A stretch of 64,000 bases of DNA from Zelopaecilomyces penicillatus (lineage: Eukaryota; Ascomycota; Sordariomycetes; Hypocreales; Pseudodiploosporaceae), in assembly GCA_005765155.1 (NCBI GenBank), contig VCCP01000005.1, positions 4,278,001 to 4,342,000 of the forward strand, given 5' to 3'. Below the pieces are notes generated by a model that searched no databases, was not told the DNA's origin, and worked only from the letters and a program-made list of their open reading frames with translations. How positions within the stretch are numbered: the first letter of the stretch is position 1; every line of letters begins with the position of its first letter. Both the position numbers and the translations under genes were made by a program. Positions 20,836 to 30,886 of the stretch are shown piece after piece.

Positions 20836-22395
20836 ATGCTCGTGAGAGACATCAAGCGCATTGTATTCTTCGTGGGGCCGGCACTCCTTCTCTTTTATGT
20901 TGCGGTGAATCTCTACACACATTCGGCGGATCTTGTGGTTCCAGTCAATAGATGGCGTGAGTCTGGAGCAGCAGCGAAACCGCAGGCTGGTGGAAAGGAT
21001 GGATCGAGCCATGATGCATCACCATTGAACCCTGGGCAGGGCCACAAGGTAGATGGCCCATCAGCAGCAGCAGCAGCAGCAGCAGCAGCATCACCATCGT
21101 CACCGCCGGGATCAGATGGCTCAGCAGATGCTCCTCCAGCAGCGTTGCCATTGGGACTGGATGGCTCAGCAGCATCTCCAACAGTGTTGCCGCCGGCGCA
21201 CAACTTAGATGTTCCAGCAGCTTCTCCTCCCACCGCCGATGCGCCCACAGATAATAGCAAATCTCTCGCCGAGACCATTCTCCCTAACCACCAAATGATC
21301 TTTTCGACGTCGACGTTTGACAAGAAATTCTTCCCCATTGACTTTGGAGGCAAGGAGGGCGCCAATCCAAACATCATTCCGCACCCCACACTCGAGAATA
21401 CTTGGATTGTCGTCGCACAACTGGTCCGCAGCGTGGCGGAATCCTCCAAACGGTTCGAGCAGATCGTATGTAATGCGGTTTTCAAGGACGGCGGCTTACG
21501 CTGCTTGCAACCAGCGACGACTTTACCCATCGCATTGACGACTGGCAGAAATTGCGACGGCGAGTTTGACTTTTTCGACTTCAATGATGGGCCGCATGAC
21601 GCGCGAGTCTTCTATGGTCCAGTTAAACCGTATACTGTCTACGGATCCAACTCAGACTTGACCTGCTTTGGTCAGTGGGCGCAGGATTTCCGCAAGCTGG
21701 TGCCCGACTGGGGCACCGACCTCACTGGATCGCCCGAATTCCATGAGGGCACGGAGCTTCATCGTCCAGCGCCGTATGGGGCGGTTGAAAAGAACTGGTT
21801 TCTCTTCTGGGATAATACTGGCCAGATGTATGCACACTACGACATCACGCCGAAGCGTGTCTTTGCCCAGGTCAACCAAAACGGCTCTGTTGGTGCTGAT
21901 CTGGCGCCCGCCGCTGCAGAGGCGGATGCCAAGTGCTTTGCCAAATACTTGCCCAAACTGCCGCCCAAGTTGGAGTCCATTCACCAGGCGACAAACTCTC
22001 TAAAAATCACAATGTGCAAACGGGCAGACGCCCTCTGCATCGCCAACGATGACAACACGTTCATCTTGACCATCTTTCAGCACAAGAGCTTCTACAGCTT
22101 CCACAGCGTCTATGAACCCTACGTCATGTTGTTCAAGCAGCGCGCCCCCTTTGAGGCTCACGCGATATCACGCAAACCGACGTGGATCAATGGTCGCGAA
22201 ATACACATGGAAAGAAACACGACTGACATGTTCTACGTCACGTCTGTGACTTGGAAGGGAAATGACCGAAAGTATCATGGGTACTTGGACGATGAACTCT
22301 TTGTGGGTTTTGGGATTGAAGACAAAAGGTCCGGGGGCATTGACCTGCTGGCAGGGGATTTGCTTGCGAATCTAGGGACTTGTTTGGAGTCATGA
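20836..22395 (+). CDS. Type II membrane protein of unknown function
   Basis: 519-residue single-exon protein I do not recognise. A short basic N-terminus (MLVRDIKR) is followed by one hydrophobic anchor at about 9-26, then an Ala/Pro/Ser-rich stalk (about 45-140) including a run of ten Ala encoded mostly by a GCA repeat. The remaining about 370 residues form a compact, aromatic-rich luminal domain. Its motifs are HPTLENTWIVVAQ, GPHDARVFYG, KNWFLFWDNTGQMY and GFGIEDKRSGGIDLL. The layout of short DxR / WxxF elements recalls five-bladed beta-propeller carbohydrate enzymes, and the topology fits a Golgi or cell-surface glycan enzyme, but this is inference only. Several Cys could form disulphides. 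An AATAAA-like signal lies at about 22405. Confidence 0.75.
   Translation: MLVRDIKRIVFFVGPALLLFYVAVNLYTHSADLVVPVNRWRESGAAAKPQAGGKDGSSHDASPLNPGQGHKVDGPSAAAAAAAAASPSSPPGSDGSADAPPAALPLGLDGSAASPTVLPPAHNLDVPAASPPTADAPTDNSKSLAETILPNHQMIFSTSTFDKKFFPIDFGGKEGANPNIIPHPTLENTWIVVAQLVRSVAESSKRFEQIVCNAVFKDGGLRCLQPATTLPIALTTGRNCDGEFDFFDFNDGPHDARVFYGPVKPYTVYGSNSDLTCFGQWAQDFRKLVPDWGTDLTGSPEFHEGTELHRPAPYGAVEKNWFLFWDNTGQMYAHYDITPKRVFAQVNQNGSVGADLAPAAAEADAKCFAKYLPKLPPKLESIHQATNSLKITMCKRADALCIANDDNTFILTIFQHKSFYSFHSVYEPYVMLFKQRAPFEAHAISRKPTWINGREIHMERNTTDMFYVTSVTWKGNDRKYHGYLDDELFVGFGIEDKRSGGIDLLAGDLLANLGTCLES
21062..21090 (+). repeat. In-frame CAG/GCA microsatellite encoding poly-Ala
   Basis: Nine perfect CAG units plus CA within the stalk-coding part of the 20836-22395 gene. 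Read in the GCA frame it gives poly-Ala. Length changes here would alter only the stalk. Confidence 0.92.
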
Positions 22396-22897
22396 ATGAC
22401 GTGTAATAAAACACCCAGTGTGATGCTGTGTGCGTTTATGGTTCAGGGTAGCGATGTTTACAAAGGTGTATCTGATATAATGCTAAAATAATGAATGGAA
22501 TATCGTCTGGTTATTTCACGCATCGTTCAGCTCTTCACTATTTCCACACACCATTTAAGCAAGAAATTAACAGATCCAGTAGGGGCATCCTGCAGTGTCA
22601 AGCACGGTGACTGGGCATCGAAATAAATATGGCCTATACAAATTTTTACATGTATGATAAGCTAATTGAACATGAGGAAACTGAACACAGTTGTTCATAA
22701 ACATAATGTCAGACTTGGTAGTTACAAAGATATGTCGAAATATGTATCAGTAGGACATCTTTGTTGATGAATGGTTTCCAAGTCTCTTCTTAGAGCTCTG
22801 CAAAATGTAAGGTTATGCACAAGCACACAGTTCATTGATCCATGAGCGGAAATTCCAAAATCCGCCTCTGCTTTTAATCTACTTGACTCAACTCAAC
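22396..22897. other. Convergent 3' flanks
   Basis: About 500 bp of AT-biased sequence between the stop of the type II membrane protein gene and the stop of the ANL enzyme gene, which face each other. No coding signal. Confidence 0.4.
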
Positions 22898-24885
22898 TCA
22901 ACTGGCAACTTGAGGCTGGGCCAAGTGCCATGACTTTTGGGCATCTCCTCCTTTTTCAGTGATTGTAAATTGCACCTCGGGCGGCAGCGAATAATCCTTG
23001 GACAAGGCGAAGAATGTTTCGGTAATCATCTTACGCCCCAGCTTTTCGGCCTTTGTCTTGGGCACTTGTTCGTCCTCTCGCAGTATACGCAGCAATGCGG
23101 GAAGCTTAAAGGCAGGAAGCTCATCCTGAAGATCGGCTCGGAGCTGATGGAGACTACAAGACGAGTATGCGGGAGCGTTCAAGCGAATGAGGATCGCAAC
23201 TCGTTTCATATGGTCGAGAATTGCCGGGACCGCATAAGCCTCGGAAACGTAGGGGAGTTTGGAGACGTGTTCCTCTACCTCCCGGAGCGAAACCCAGGAA
23301 CCGTATACGCGCATAACTAGCACGAGCAACAAGTTAGGTTTAGTAACCATGGTGATCAGTTACCTCTAGTTTGGCGCAGGGGATGTAAGGGTTGACCTAC
23401 AATCGGTAGACATTCGACCCTCAAGAAAGTATTGATCTCCTATCCGACGTCCGAGATCGCCTGATCGGTAGTACCCATCCTCGTCGAAAGCAGCCCGGGT
23501 TGCCTCCTCGTTTCCGAGATAGCTGCACGCGCGTCAACTTTGTCAATTCACAGTCACCATCAGCCAGCCAATTTAACGAAGAGCACACGTACCCTGTAAA
23601 CATCATGGGACTTTTGATCAACATCTCGCCATGATCCCCTTCGGAGAGTTTGATCTGTACTCCTTTCTGTACTTTTCCGATGCATCCTTACAGAGACCAT
23701 CTATCAGCACAAATGCCTGTTGAGTAATCGGGCATAACTCACCTCCAAAATCGGGCTTGACGCATCCATCAGCTTTGTGAGATTTCCCGTCTCGGTTGAA
23801 CCATAATAAATCATCAAGGGGCGCCCCAGCATTTTCTGCCAGAATTCATTTAGATGTGGCCAGCAGAAGTCTCCTGACACGATGGGCCTTTTCAGGGCCC
23901 GAATCCCTCTCACATACTGCTCTCGCTGCTCGGATGCCAACTTATCAATATGGTTGACAAAGTACTGCATAAGAGCCCCCCACCAGGCCGGCCCCATCTT
24001 CAGATCCATTACATCGCCTACTTTGAGCCGTTCCCATACGTCGTGCTCGCTACAACCCGTGACTTCGGTTCGACTACCATGCACAACCCGCCATATTGGG
24101 GGCAGCAGGGCACTACTCCAGGCAGGAGGACGAAAGGCTATCTGGACCCTGCCATCAGGGAAATGTTCTGGGAAACTATAAAACACACGCCGCGGGCGGA
24201 CTACGCCCTTTGGAGCCCCAGTCGTGCCGGATGTCAGACACAGCACGCCGGGACGGGAAGGGTCGACGACCATCTCGGTGTCGACTTGGATCTGCAGTTC
24301 CGGGAATCTTGGTCGGTTATTTACTGTAATTGGGACACTGACGAGGCTGATTTCGTCATTGTTCAGAGCCTTGTGGTAACGCAGTGCCGCCGAGGCTTCA
24401 GGTTCATGCTCGGGGGAGTAGAGAATGCATGAGGCCTTGGTGAGCTGTATAACAAAGCCCATCTCTTCCGGGCTCAATGTACTTGCTATGAAACGGGGGG
24501 GTAATAGGTCAGCAATGGGGATATAGGTACTCATTCACACCAACGTGTGGGAGAGATGTGCTTTACGTATGGATGCAAAAGCTGCTCCACAGCAGAGAAT
24601 GCTAAACGCAGCTGCAATGAAGTCATAGTTCCCAGGCGCAATGACTAGAATGAAGGGTCTTTCCGGAACTATCCTATGCTGGGAATCAAACATGGACGTT
24701 GGCAATGATTGTGTTATTTGGCGGCGCATTACAACCATATCAACCAGCAAATCCGAACAGGTCGCCTCGGTGTTCTTGATCGAATCATGCACCAGAACCA
24801 AATCAGGGTTCGCCGTGAATTTCTCCAAGATATGATGGAATAGTGGCTCATTGGGTAGCCTCTCGACAACAACAGCGGACGCCAT
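22898..24885 (-). CDS. AMP-binding (ANL) acyl-CoA synthetase-like enzyme
   Basis: Adenylate-forming enzyme that activates a carboxylic acid with ATP. Model: exons 24885-24567, 24485-23743, 23666-23593, 23522-23401 and 23316-22898, giving 558 residues in one frame. Motifs: the phosphate loop LTSGTTGAPKG at about 190-200 (A3), YYGSTETGN (A5), the SGDLGRR hinge region (A7-A8) and the C-terminal lid with KTKAEKLGRK (the A10 Lys). No carrier, reductase or condensation domain follows, so it is a stand-alone ligase. The exon 2/3 junction is ambiguous: an acceptor 20 bp earlier (end at 23687) would retain a conserved-looking CIGK segment but breaks frame. A 39-bp longer N-terminus (Met at 24924) is possible. 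Substrate unknown. Confidence 0.82.
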
Positions 24886-25795
24886 GATGGGCAAGCAATG
24901 GTATGTCAAAGGCACAATTTGCACGGAACGGTGACGTGTGTAGTAGGGAAGAACTTGTAGAAGATTTCTTCATTACTGCCTCTGGGGCTATGTGTTGATT
25001 GAGTAGACGTGGACATGCAAGGCATGACGGACGGCCACCGCCCTCAACTCTGTACAGCTACTTACAAGGATAGCAAAGGTTCGATCTCCATGGTAAGTCT
25101 GTTTTCTTTTGTTCTTTCTTTCTTTCTCACTTTCCCCCCACCCTTTTCCAACCGAATTCTTATCATCGTTGTAAGAAGTCAACTCCTTCGCATGCTCGCG
25201 TGTGTCAGATAATAGGGCCCTAATACCATCTTTTGTCATATAGAAGAAGGTGGGTAATACAAAGTAATTACGGAGTACTAGACAAGTAGTCAATACCTGA
25301 CACACATAAACACAACAGTTCTCGCCAGGTCCAAGCACGATGTCTCAACTTGGTACTACTCCACTGAGACCTTTGTGTTGGTGCAGCCATTGCCATTGCA
25401 AGGGTTCAAACAACCGTGTGTGCGGGCGGTCGGCAGCCTGCAGAGCTAAGAGCAAAATAAATACCTATCTTAGACATTAGCTACGTGTGTGCATGTATGT
25501 TGCATCAAACTAAGGATGGTTGACTCAAGCCCCCCCCCCCCCCCCACCAGCGGGGGCATTTGTTCATTTAGGATATTTGTCATGCCTAGATGGATAGATG
25601 GATATCCTCATACTTTATGGTGTATGAGGAGAACCCTGGCAAAGGGTGGGCTCCATGACTGGTCTGGCAATAACAAACGGGACGCCAGAAATGTCCGTGT
25701 AGGCCAAGTTTGTCGAGCCACCGTGCAATCAAATGCAGACCTTACTGATCAGTTTCGCCTTTCCCTATCCTACGGCAATCTTCTATTATGTACTG
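24886..25795. other. Intergenic region upstream of ANL enzyme
   Basis: About 900 bp holding the ANL-enzyme promoter and the 3' flank of the DUF1611-like gene. It includes a run of 16 C at 25530-25545 and two GATGGATAGATGG-like repeats just after it. No gene supported. Confidence 0.4.
25530..25545. repeat. Poly-C (16) homopolymer
   Basis: Sixteen consecutive C in the intergenic region between the ANL and DUF1611-like genes. Confidence 0.9.
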
Positions 25796-26941
25796 CTACG
25801 GACGGTTTGTGGATCCCTTCAGATCCGATTCAATGAGCGACATGATCTTGGGCATGTCGTTTCGATTATCCTCTGCAGGCACTCCCAAAGTCTCCTCCAC
25901 ATATGCCACAAAGCTTTCGCTATTCACTACCGGTCCTGTGAAAGCCGTGATACCAAAGCCCCAATTTTTCATGATCTGCTTCGCTCCCCACGCCGCCACT
26001 GGATCGCTCGCCGACATGACAATAGAGGCAATGTGCTTCTTAAACTCTGGTGATTGTAGGACTTCCACGGCGTGGTAGAGCCCGACGAAGCTTGCGCCAA
26101 ACTCCACCACGATAACATCTGGCTGGATCTGGTTCAATTGATGTAGTAAACCCAGCGCCACCTCGACCACCTCTTTGGCCTCGTTGCAGGTGCTTGGCAA
26201 ACCGGCGTCCATGAAGCTTAGAACCAGGTCCGCATTCGTGGATGCGAGCTTTTGCATTTCTTGCAGCAATGACATCCCGGTGAGCTTGGTACAAGCAACT
26301 TTCTGCCCTTTTGACTTGAAGTGTTTGATGATCTTCGTAGCTGTCGTAGATTTACCCGTATTGGTGGCCGTGCCCAGCACGCATACCAGGGGCGCGCTCT
26401 TCTCCAATTGTTGCAACCGCGGAATCATACCCGTCGTCTTGGTGTTCAGGAACTTGCCAGACACCTGAGCGCTCCCCAATACACGAACCTGCAGTGGCTG
26501 GCCCCACGATGGATCAGAGCCTCGAATTTCTCCAACAACACCACTGCCACTACTCCAGTACAGAACGTCACCAGCTGCTACTATATGGGGGATGTCGCAG
26601 CTAAACCCATTGAACATACGGCGCTTGCCCAGGACTGCCGCTATGACATCTCCCTCTACCAGCTCATTGTCCTGCTTGAGGATATCCTCAATGTGCGTTC
26701 GCTTTCCCGCTGTTGAAAGAACCTGAACCACAATGACGGCTCCCTCCACGGCTGGCTGTATTTCTTTGCTCACATGAACGGCAGCTGGGAGGTTCATATG
26801 CTGCAGAAGAGATGGGACTTTGTTGAGATGGACCTCTCCAGCTGCAACATCAACCGTGCCATTGGGAATTGAGCTGTGTGGGGATATAGTTAACAATATG
26901 TCGTTTCCCCTTTGGAATGTCTAACCAACTCACTTCTCCAT
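25796..26941 (-). CDS. P-loop NTPase resembling the DUF1611 family
   Basis: 361-residue protein with a Walker A loop VLGTATNTGKST at about 168-179, of the kind shared by DUF1611, BioD and MobB-like P-loop proteins. Downstream elements are LSFMDAGLPST, VIVVEFGASFVGLYHAVEVL and VMSASDPVAAWGAKQI. The N-terminal half (1-160) looks like a separate beta-rich domain. Bacterial DUF1611 proteins are linked to D-amino-acid metabolism; a role here is not known. I place the start in an 8-nt exon at 26941-26934 (ATGGAGAA), joined after a 60-bp intron (26933-26874, donor GTGAGT, branch GTTAACT) to exon 2, giving MENSIPNGTVDV. Without it the frame begins at 26896 with unrelated residues from the intron. The gene is divergent from the PrpF-like gene across an AT-rich gap. 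Confidence 0.75.
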
Positions 26942-27690
26942 ACGAATGGTATCCTAGCAAGTTGTCGTGAAATAAGCCAAACGACGTGGAAAGGGTGGAT
27001 GATCAGCAAGTTTTGGGGGGGAAGGAGGAGGGTGGACGACGTTAAACATCTTGTTTGCGATACAGCACTAATATGCTCGTACTCCCTTTGCTTTTTTTAG
27101 ATTCATCTTCCACTTTTTCCATGTATTACACATACGAGAATTACAATCTCAGCGTGCATGAGTGTATAAAAATAGGATATTTATACAATACAAGTATATT
27201 CTATTATAATTATAGCCTTAATAATGATACTTGTTATAAAATAAGTTTGTAGTTTAAATTATTATTATTATTATTATTATGATTATATATAGACCATTAT
27301 ATTCCTAAGAATAAAGAACTTTAAAAGATATTACACGTATTAACTTGGTATTTTTAAAACTCAACTAATTATGTATTACTACTAAATTCTGGTCTCCATC
27401 AGAAGTATTTTATCAGTGTCAATTATATTAAAGAATTACTGACCTCCATAAAGTAAGCTAGTCCCTAATTCTTATATCGAACTAGGTAATAGCTAAACCT
27501 AAACAAGATGAATGGACTTCGTTTATCATACAGACTTTGTGTGTGTGTGTGTGTGTTTCACTCCCTTGTTGGTAAAGTCATCCATCTATAAACACTTCGT
27601 TAACTGCTTTCAAACTGTATTCAACATGCTTCCCAGCTCGTCACAACGACCCAACAACCCGATCACAGCTCTTCACTATTCCTTGTACAC
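26942..27690. other. AT-rich divergent spacer
   Basis: Roughly 27060-27500 is much richer in A/T than the rest of the window, poor in CG and full of TA/AATTA words, with an ATT microsatellite at 27258-27280 and a GT run at 27538-27556. It separates two divergent genes, so it includes their promoters. It could be an eroded, RIP-mutated repeat. Confidence 0.6.
27258..27280. repeat. ATT trinucleotide microsatellite
   Basis: About 7.7 perfect copies of ATT inside the AT-rich island. Confidence 0.9.
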
Positions 27691-28908
27691 ATGATTGGAC
27701 CGCACGACAGTCTGACAAGCCGTCAGCGGTTCATTTTGGCCACATGGATGAGATCCGGAACTTCCAAAGGCCTCTTTATCCTGCAAAACCAGCTTCCCAA
27801 ATTACAGAGTCAATGGGAGCCAATTCTCCTATCTGTGATGGGTACGGGGGATCAATTGGACGGCATTGGCGGAGGCACACCGACCACTTCTAAAGTGGCG
27901 GTGGTCTCACGCTCGATGAGGCCGGGCTTCGATATCGACTACACGTTTGTCCAGGTGGATTTTGCTACCGCAAGGTTGGACATGACAGGCACATGCGGAA
28001 ATCTAGCAGCTGGGGTCGGATGGTTTGCCTTGGATCAGAGGCTAGTGGAATGTCCACAGGGACAAAAACAGGTGCGTATAATACAAAACAAACCAATCTA
28101 TGTTGACTCTCGAGGAGGGCTAATCAGTCGGCTAAAACAGGTAGAGATCAGAGTCTTTGTCACAAACACAGGTCAAGCATTACTGGTTACTGTCCCCATT
28201 GTTCAAAAGGATGCCATATGTGATCAGATCAAAGTGACATTCTTAGCACCCAACGGCAATATGACAGGAAGACTATTCCCCAGTGGAGCCAGAAAAGACA
28301 ACCTGCCGTTCGATTGCCCCATGACTGGAGCTCGGCTCATGGTCGAAGTAACCCTGATAGACAGTGGAAATCCATTCGTCTTGGTAAGTTCTGAGTCCAT
28401 GCCCAGAAGCTATGTCCTGGACGGGTGCCGAGGCAGGCAATCCCAAGCAATGATTGAAGCAATCCGCCGCGCAGGCTCAGTTCGAATGGGACTGGCACGA
28501 GACTTGACCGAAGCTGGGCTATGCCGGGGTACCCCCAAGATTGCCATCGTCACTCCAATCGGCACTTGGAGTCCTGAAGCAGATCTTTCCGCAGACGTGG
28601 AAGTGACGTCGTTCAGCACCGGAGTGCTGCACCCATCGTTCCAGGTCTCTGGCGCGATGTGTCTAGGAGCTGCCTTGAGCATCCCTGGCACAATCGCTTC
28701 AAACCTGTTGCCCTCGTCGACCCCCCCTGGCCCGGAACCTAGTTACGGGAAGCTTCGGCCGCCCTGCGTGTGGCGTATCGCCCATCGCACGGGGCATATC
28801 CAAGCCGAGATTGTTGCGTCCCAGGACGAGAGCGGCAATTACTTTATTGAGAGGGGAAGCATTATTCGAACAGTTCGGAAGTTGTTTGAGGGGCCTACTT
28901 TTTATTGA
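27691..28908 (+). CDS. PrpF/DUF453-family isomerase
   Basis: Member of the PrpF family (AcnD-accessory 2-methylaconitate isomerase, 4-oxalomesaconate tautomerase and related enzymes with a diaminopimelate-epimerase-like fold). It shows WMRSGTSKGLF at 19-29 (family R-G/S-GTSKG), GGGTPTTSKVAVV with the conserved Lys69, and TCGNLAAGVGWFA with the catalytic-type Cys102. The uninterrupted frame is 405 codons. However, 28072-28140 has a donor (GTGCGT), a perfect branch-like CTAATC and an AACAG acceptor, is 69 bp (in frame), and encodes residues absent from the usual family layout. The spliced product is therefore probably 382 residues. Substrate unknown: propionate, gallate-type aromatic or other tricarboxylate routes are possible. 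Confidence 0.87.
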   Translation: MIGPHDSLTSRQRFILATWMRSGTSKGLFILQNQLPKLQSQWEPILLSVMGTGDQLDGIGGGTPTTSKVAVVSRSMRPGFDIDYTFVQVDFATARLDMTGTCGNLAAGVGWFALDQRLVECPQGQKQVRIIQNKPIYVDSRGGLISRLKQVEIRVFVTNTGQALLVTVPIVQKDAICDQIKVTFLAPNGNMTGRLFPSGARKDNLPFDCPMTGARLMVEVTLIDSGNPFVLVSSESMPRSYVLDGCRGRQSQAMIEAIRRAGSVRMGLARDLTEAGLCRGTPKIAIVTPIGTWSPEADLSADVEVTSFSTGVLHPSFQVSGAMCLGAALSIPGTIASNLLPSSTPPGPEPSYGKLRPPCVWRIAHRTGHIQAEIVASQDESGNYFIERGSIIRTVRKLFEGPTFY

Positions 28909-29593
28909 CTATGTCAGGGGAGTTGTTGTTATTGAGCATGATAATATTCTAATTGAAGAAGCAGATATTCTTGGAGTATGTAACTTGTGTATAATGAGTG
29001 TTACATAAGTTATGTTCCTAGCTATGATAGGCTGGTTACCTACAGTAGCGGGCACATAGCCCTTGCCAGTTACTGAATAGGGGTTGCACATAATATGTAG
29101 TTGTACTATACTATACCAAGTACAATGAATTTCTGGGTTTATTCAGTGTTTTTTCTGAGCTGTCCTTTCGGGAAACATGAATAATCTGGGAATAAGCGGT
29201 GTGGTCAAAGCAAGATCCTGTATATTCGCTAGCGAAACGTAGCTTCCTAGCGAGGTACATAGTAGTTGTAAGACAATCCAGCTCAGCCAGTCACCTTGAC
29301 CCATATTACATGCTACGTAGACATGGTACCCTATTCGTGCTGCGTAAAAGAGTTAGCATGCCTGTACTACGTAGTAGAGTTCAGTTGAGTATGACAGTGG
29401 CACCTGCGTTCCCCGCCTTAAAAAAGCAACTAGATATCGAAATGAAGGGGTTTAAAGGCCCTGTTGATATAGAGACTTGGAGTCTCAATCATAATCTCCT
29501 AGGCAATACTACGATACACTCTGGTACACGTCGTTCGATTAACAATACGTTTTACATTCTCAATCTTAAGAGAGAGAAAAACACACACACGCC
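28909..29593. other. Intergenic region between PrpF-like and M20 genes
   Basis: About 690 bp with repeated CTACGTAG-like palindromic words (e.g. near 29312 and 29367-29374), AT-biased at the left. It contains the M20 promoter. No gene supported. Confidence 0.4.
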
Positions 29594-30886
29594 ATGGACA
29601 CCATGACGCCGCTAGACATCACCAGCCTCATAGAATCTAATGATTCAGATACAATACACTATCAACACCTCTACGAGCAACTTCATTCCCACCCAGAACT
29701 TGCCCATCAAGAGTTCACCACAGCCAAGACTGTCGCCTCAGAATTGAGCGCTATTCCTGGTGTAGAGGTCTACGAGAATATTGGTGGTACGGGAGTGGCG
29801 GGCGTGCTACAAAATGGAACGGGCAAGACAGTCCTTTTGCGTTCTGAATTGGACGCCCTACCCATCTTGGAAGAGACCAATCTTCCGTTCGCTAGCAAGG
29901 ATACGATGCGTGATGAGTCGGACGGGATCATGAAGCCAGTGATGCACGCTTGCGGCCACGACTTGCACATGGTTTGTTTGCTTGCCGCCGTGGAGACTCT
30001 TGCGGCGACAAGAGACATCTGGTCGGGCACCCTGGTCATTGTGTTTCAGCCGGCCGAGGAGCGTGGCGAAGGCGCACAACGGATGATTGACGGCGGGCTG
30101 TTCGATCTGGTGCCTATCCCTGACGTACTGCTGGCACAGCATGTCGTGGCCCAGCGAGTTGGACGCATTGGAATGCGCTCCGGCGTCATGATGGCCGCCT
30201 CAGACTCGCTCAAGGTCACATTTCGCGGCAGGGGCGGGCACGCCTCCATGCCCGACCGGACCATCGACCCCGTCATCATGGCTGCCAGCACGGTAATGCA
30301 ACTCCAGACCATCGTGAGCCGGCAGATCAACCCCAGTCGCGGCTTTGCCATTGTTACCGTGGGCAGCCTGAACGCGGGCCAGGCAGCCAACATCATTCCA
30401 ACGACAGCTGAAATGCAAGTCAACGTCAGGACCGCCGATGCGCAGACCCGAACCAAAGTCCTCGCGTCCATTGAGCGAATCGCTCAAGCGCAAAGCGACG
30501 CATGTGGAGCAGAACAGAGCCCGCTAGTCGAGACCATCACCAAGTTCCCCATCACGGAAAACGACGGCGCCACTACCGAGATGCTGCAGGCGACATTTCG
30601 AGAAATTTTTGCCGACGATCTAGATCCTGACTGGCCCCGTAGCAACGCTAGCGAGGACTTTACGAATTTGGGTGTGGCGGTCGGGAAGCCCTGTTGCTTC
30701 TGGTTCTTTGGCGGCATCGATGGTCAAGTCTGGGACGAGACTGAGAAGAAGGGAAGACTGTCGGAGGATATTCCGGTCAACCACTCGCCGACGTTTGCGC
30801 CGACGATCCAGCCTACGCTCAAGATTGGCAGAAACGCCATGATTGCGGGTGCCCTGACTTTCCTATCGAAAAGAAGCAATTCCTAA
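29594..30886 (+). CDS. M20-family amidohydrolase (aminoacylase/hippurate hydrolase-like)
   Basis: 430-residue single-exon zinc hydrolase of the M20D amidohydrolase type, which cleaves N-acyl or N-aroyl amino acids. Metal-site motifs: RSELDALP (Asp87, normally the RxDMDALP motif), MHACGHDLHM with Cys120-Gly-His122-Asp, and QPAEERGEGA with the catalytic Glu pair 155-156. The dimerisation lid GRGGHASMPD follows at about 212-221, and SNASEDF near 345 is the usual C-terminal metal/substrate region. No signal peptide, so it is probably cytosolic. Two Mets (positions 1 and 4) could start it, and both have good context. It is 0.7 kb downstream of the PrpF-like gene and on the same strand as the FAD oxidase that follows. 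Confidence 0.9.
   Translation: MDTMTPLDITSLIESNDSDTIHYQHLYEQLHSHPELAHQEFTTAKTVASELSAIPGVEVYENIGGTGVAGVLQNGTGKTVLLRSELDALPILEETNLPFASKDTMRDESDGIMKPVMHACGHDLHMVCLLAAVETLAATRDIWSGTLVIVFQPAEERGEGAQRMIDGGLFDLVPIPDVLLAQHVVAQRVGRIGMRSGVMMAASDSLKVTFRGRGGHASMPDRTIDPVIMAASTVMQLQTIVSRQINPSRGFAIVTVGSLNAGQAANIIPTTAEMQVNVRTADAQTRTKVLASIERIAQAQSDACGAEQSPLVETITKFPITENDGATTEMLQATFREIFADDLDPDWPRSNASEDFTNLGVAVGKPCCFWFFGGIDGQVWDETEKKGRLSEDIPVNHSPTFAPTIQPTLKIGRNAMIAGALTFLSKRSNS

Noticed and set aside
20913..21584. 223-codon minus-strand frame
   Set aside because: Antisense to the 20836-22395 gene; its Ala/Gly/Ser runs are the mirror of the GCA repeat.
23687..23742. Frameshifted pseudogene reading of the ANL enzyme
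   Set aside because: A canonical acceptor 20 bp further gives an intact 558-residue frame, so a broken gene is not required.
25060..25095. tRNA-like B box (GGTTCGATCTC)
   Set aside because: No A box or cloverleaf can be built in the preceding 60 bp.
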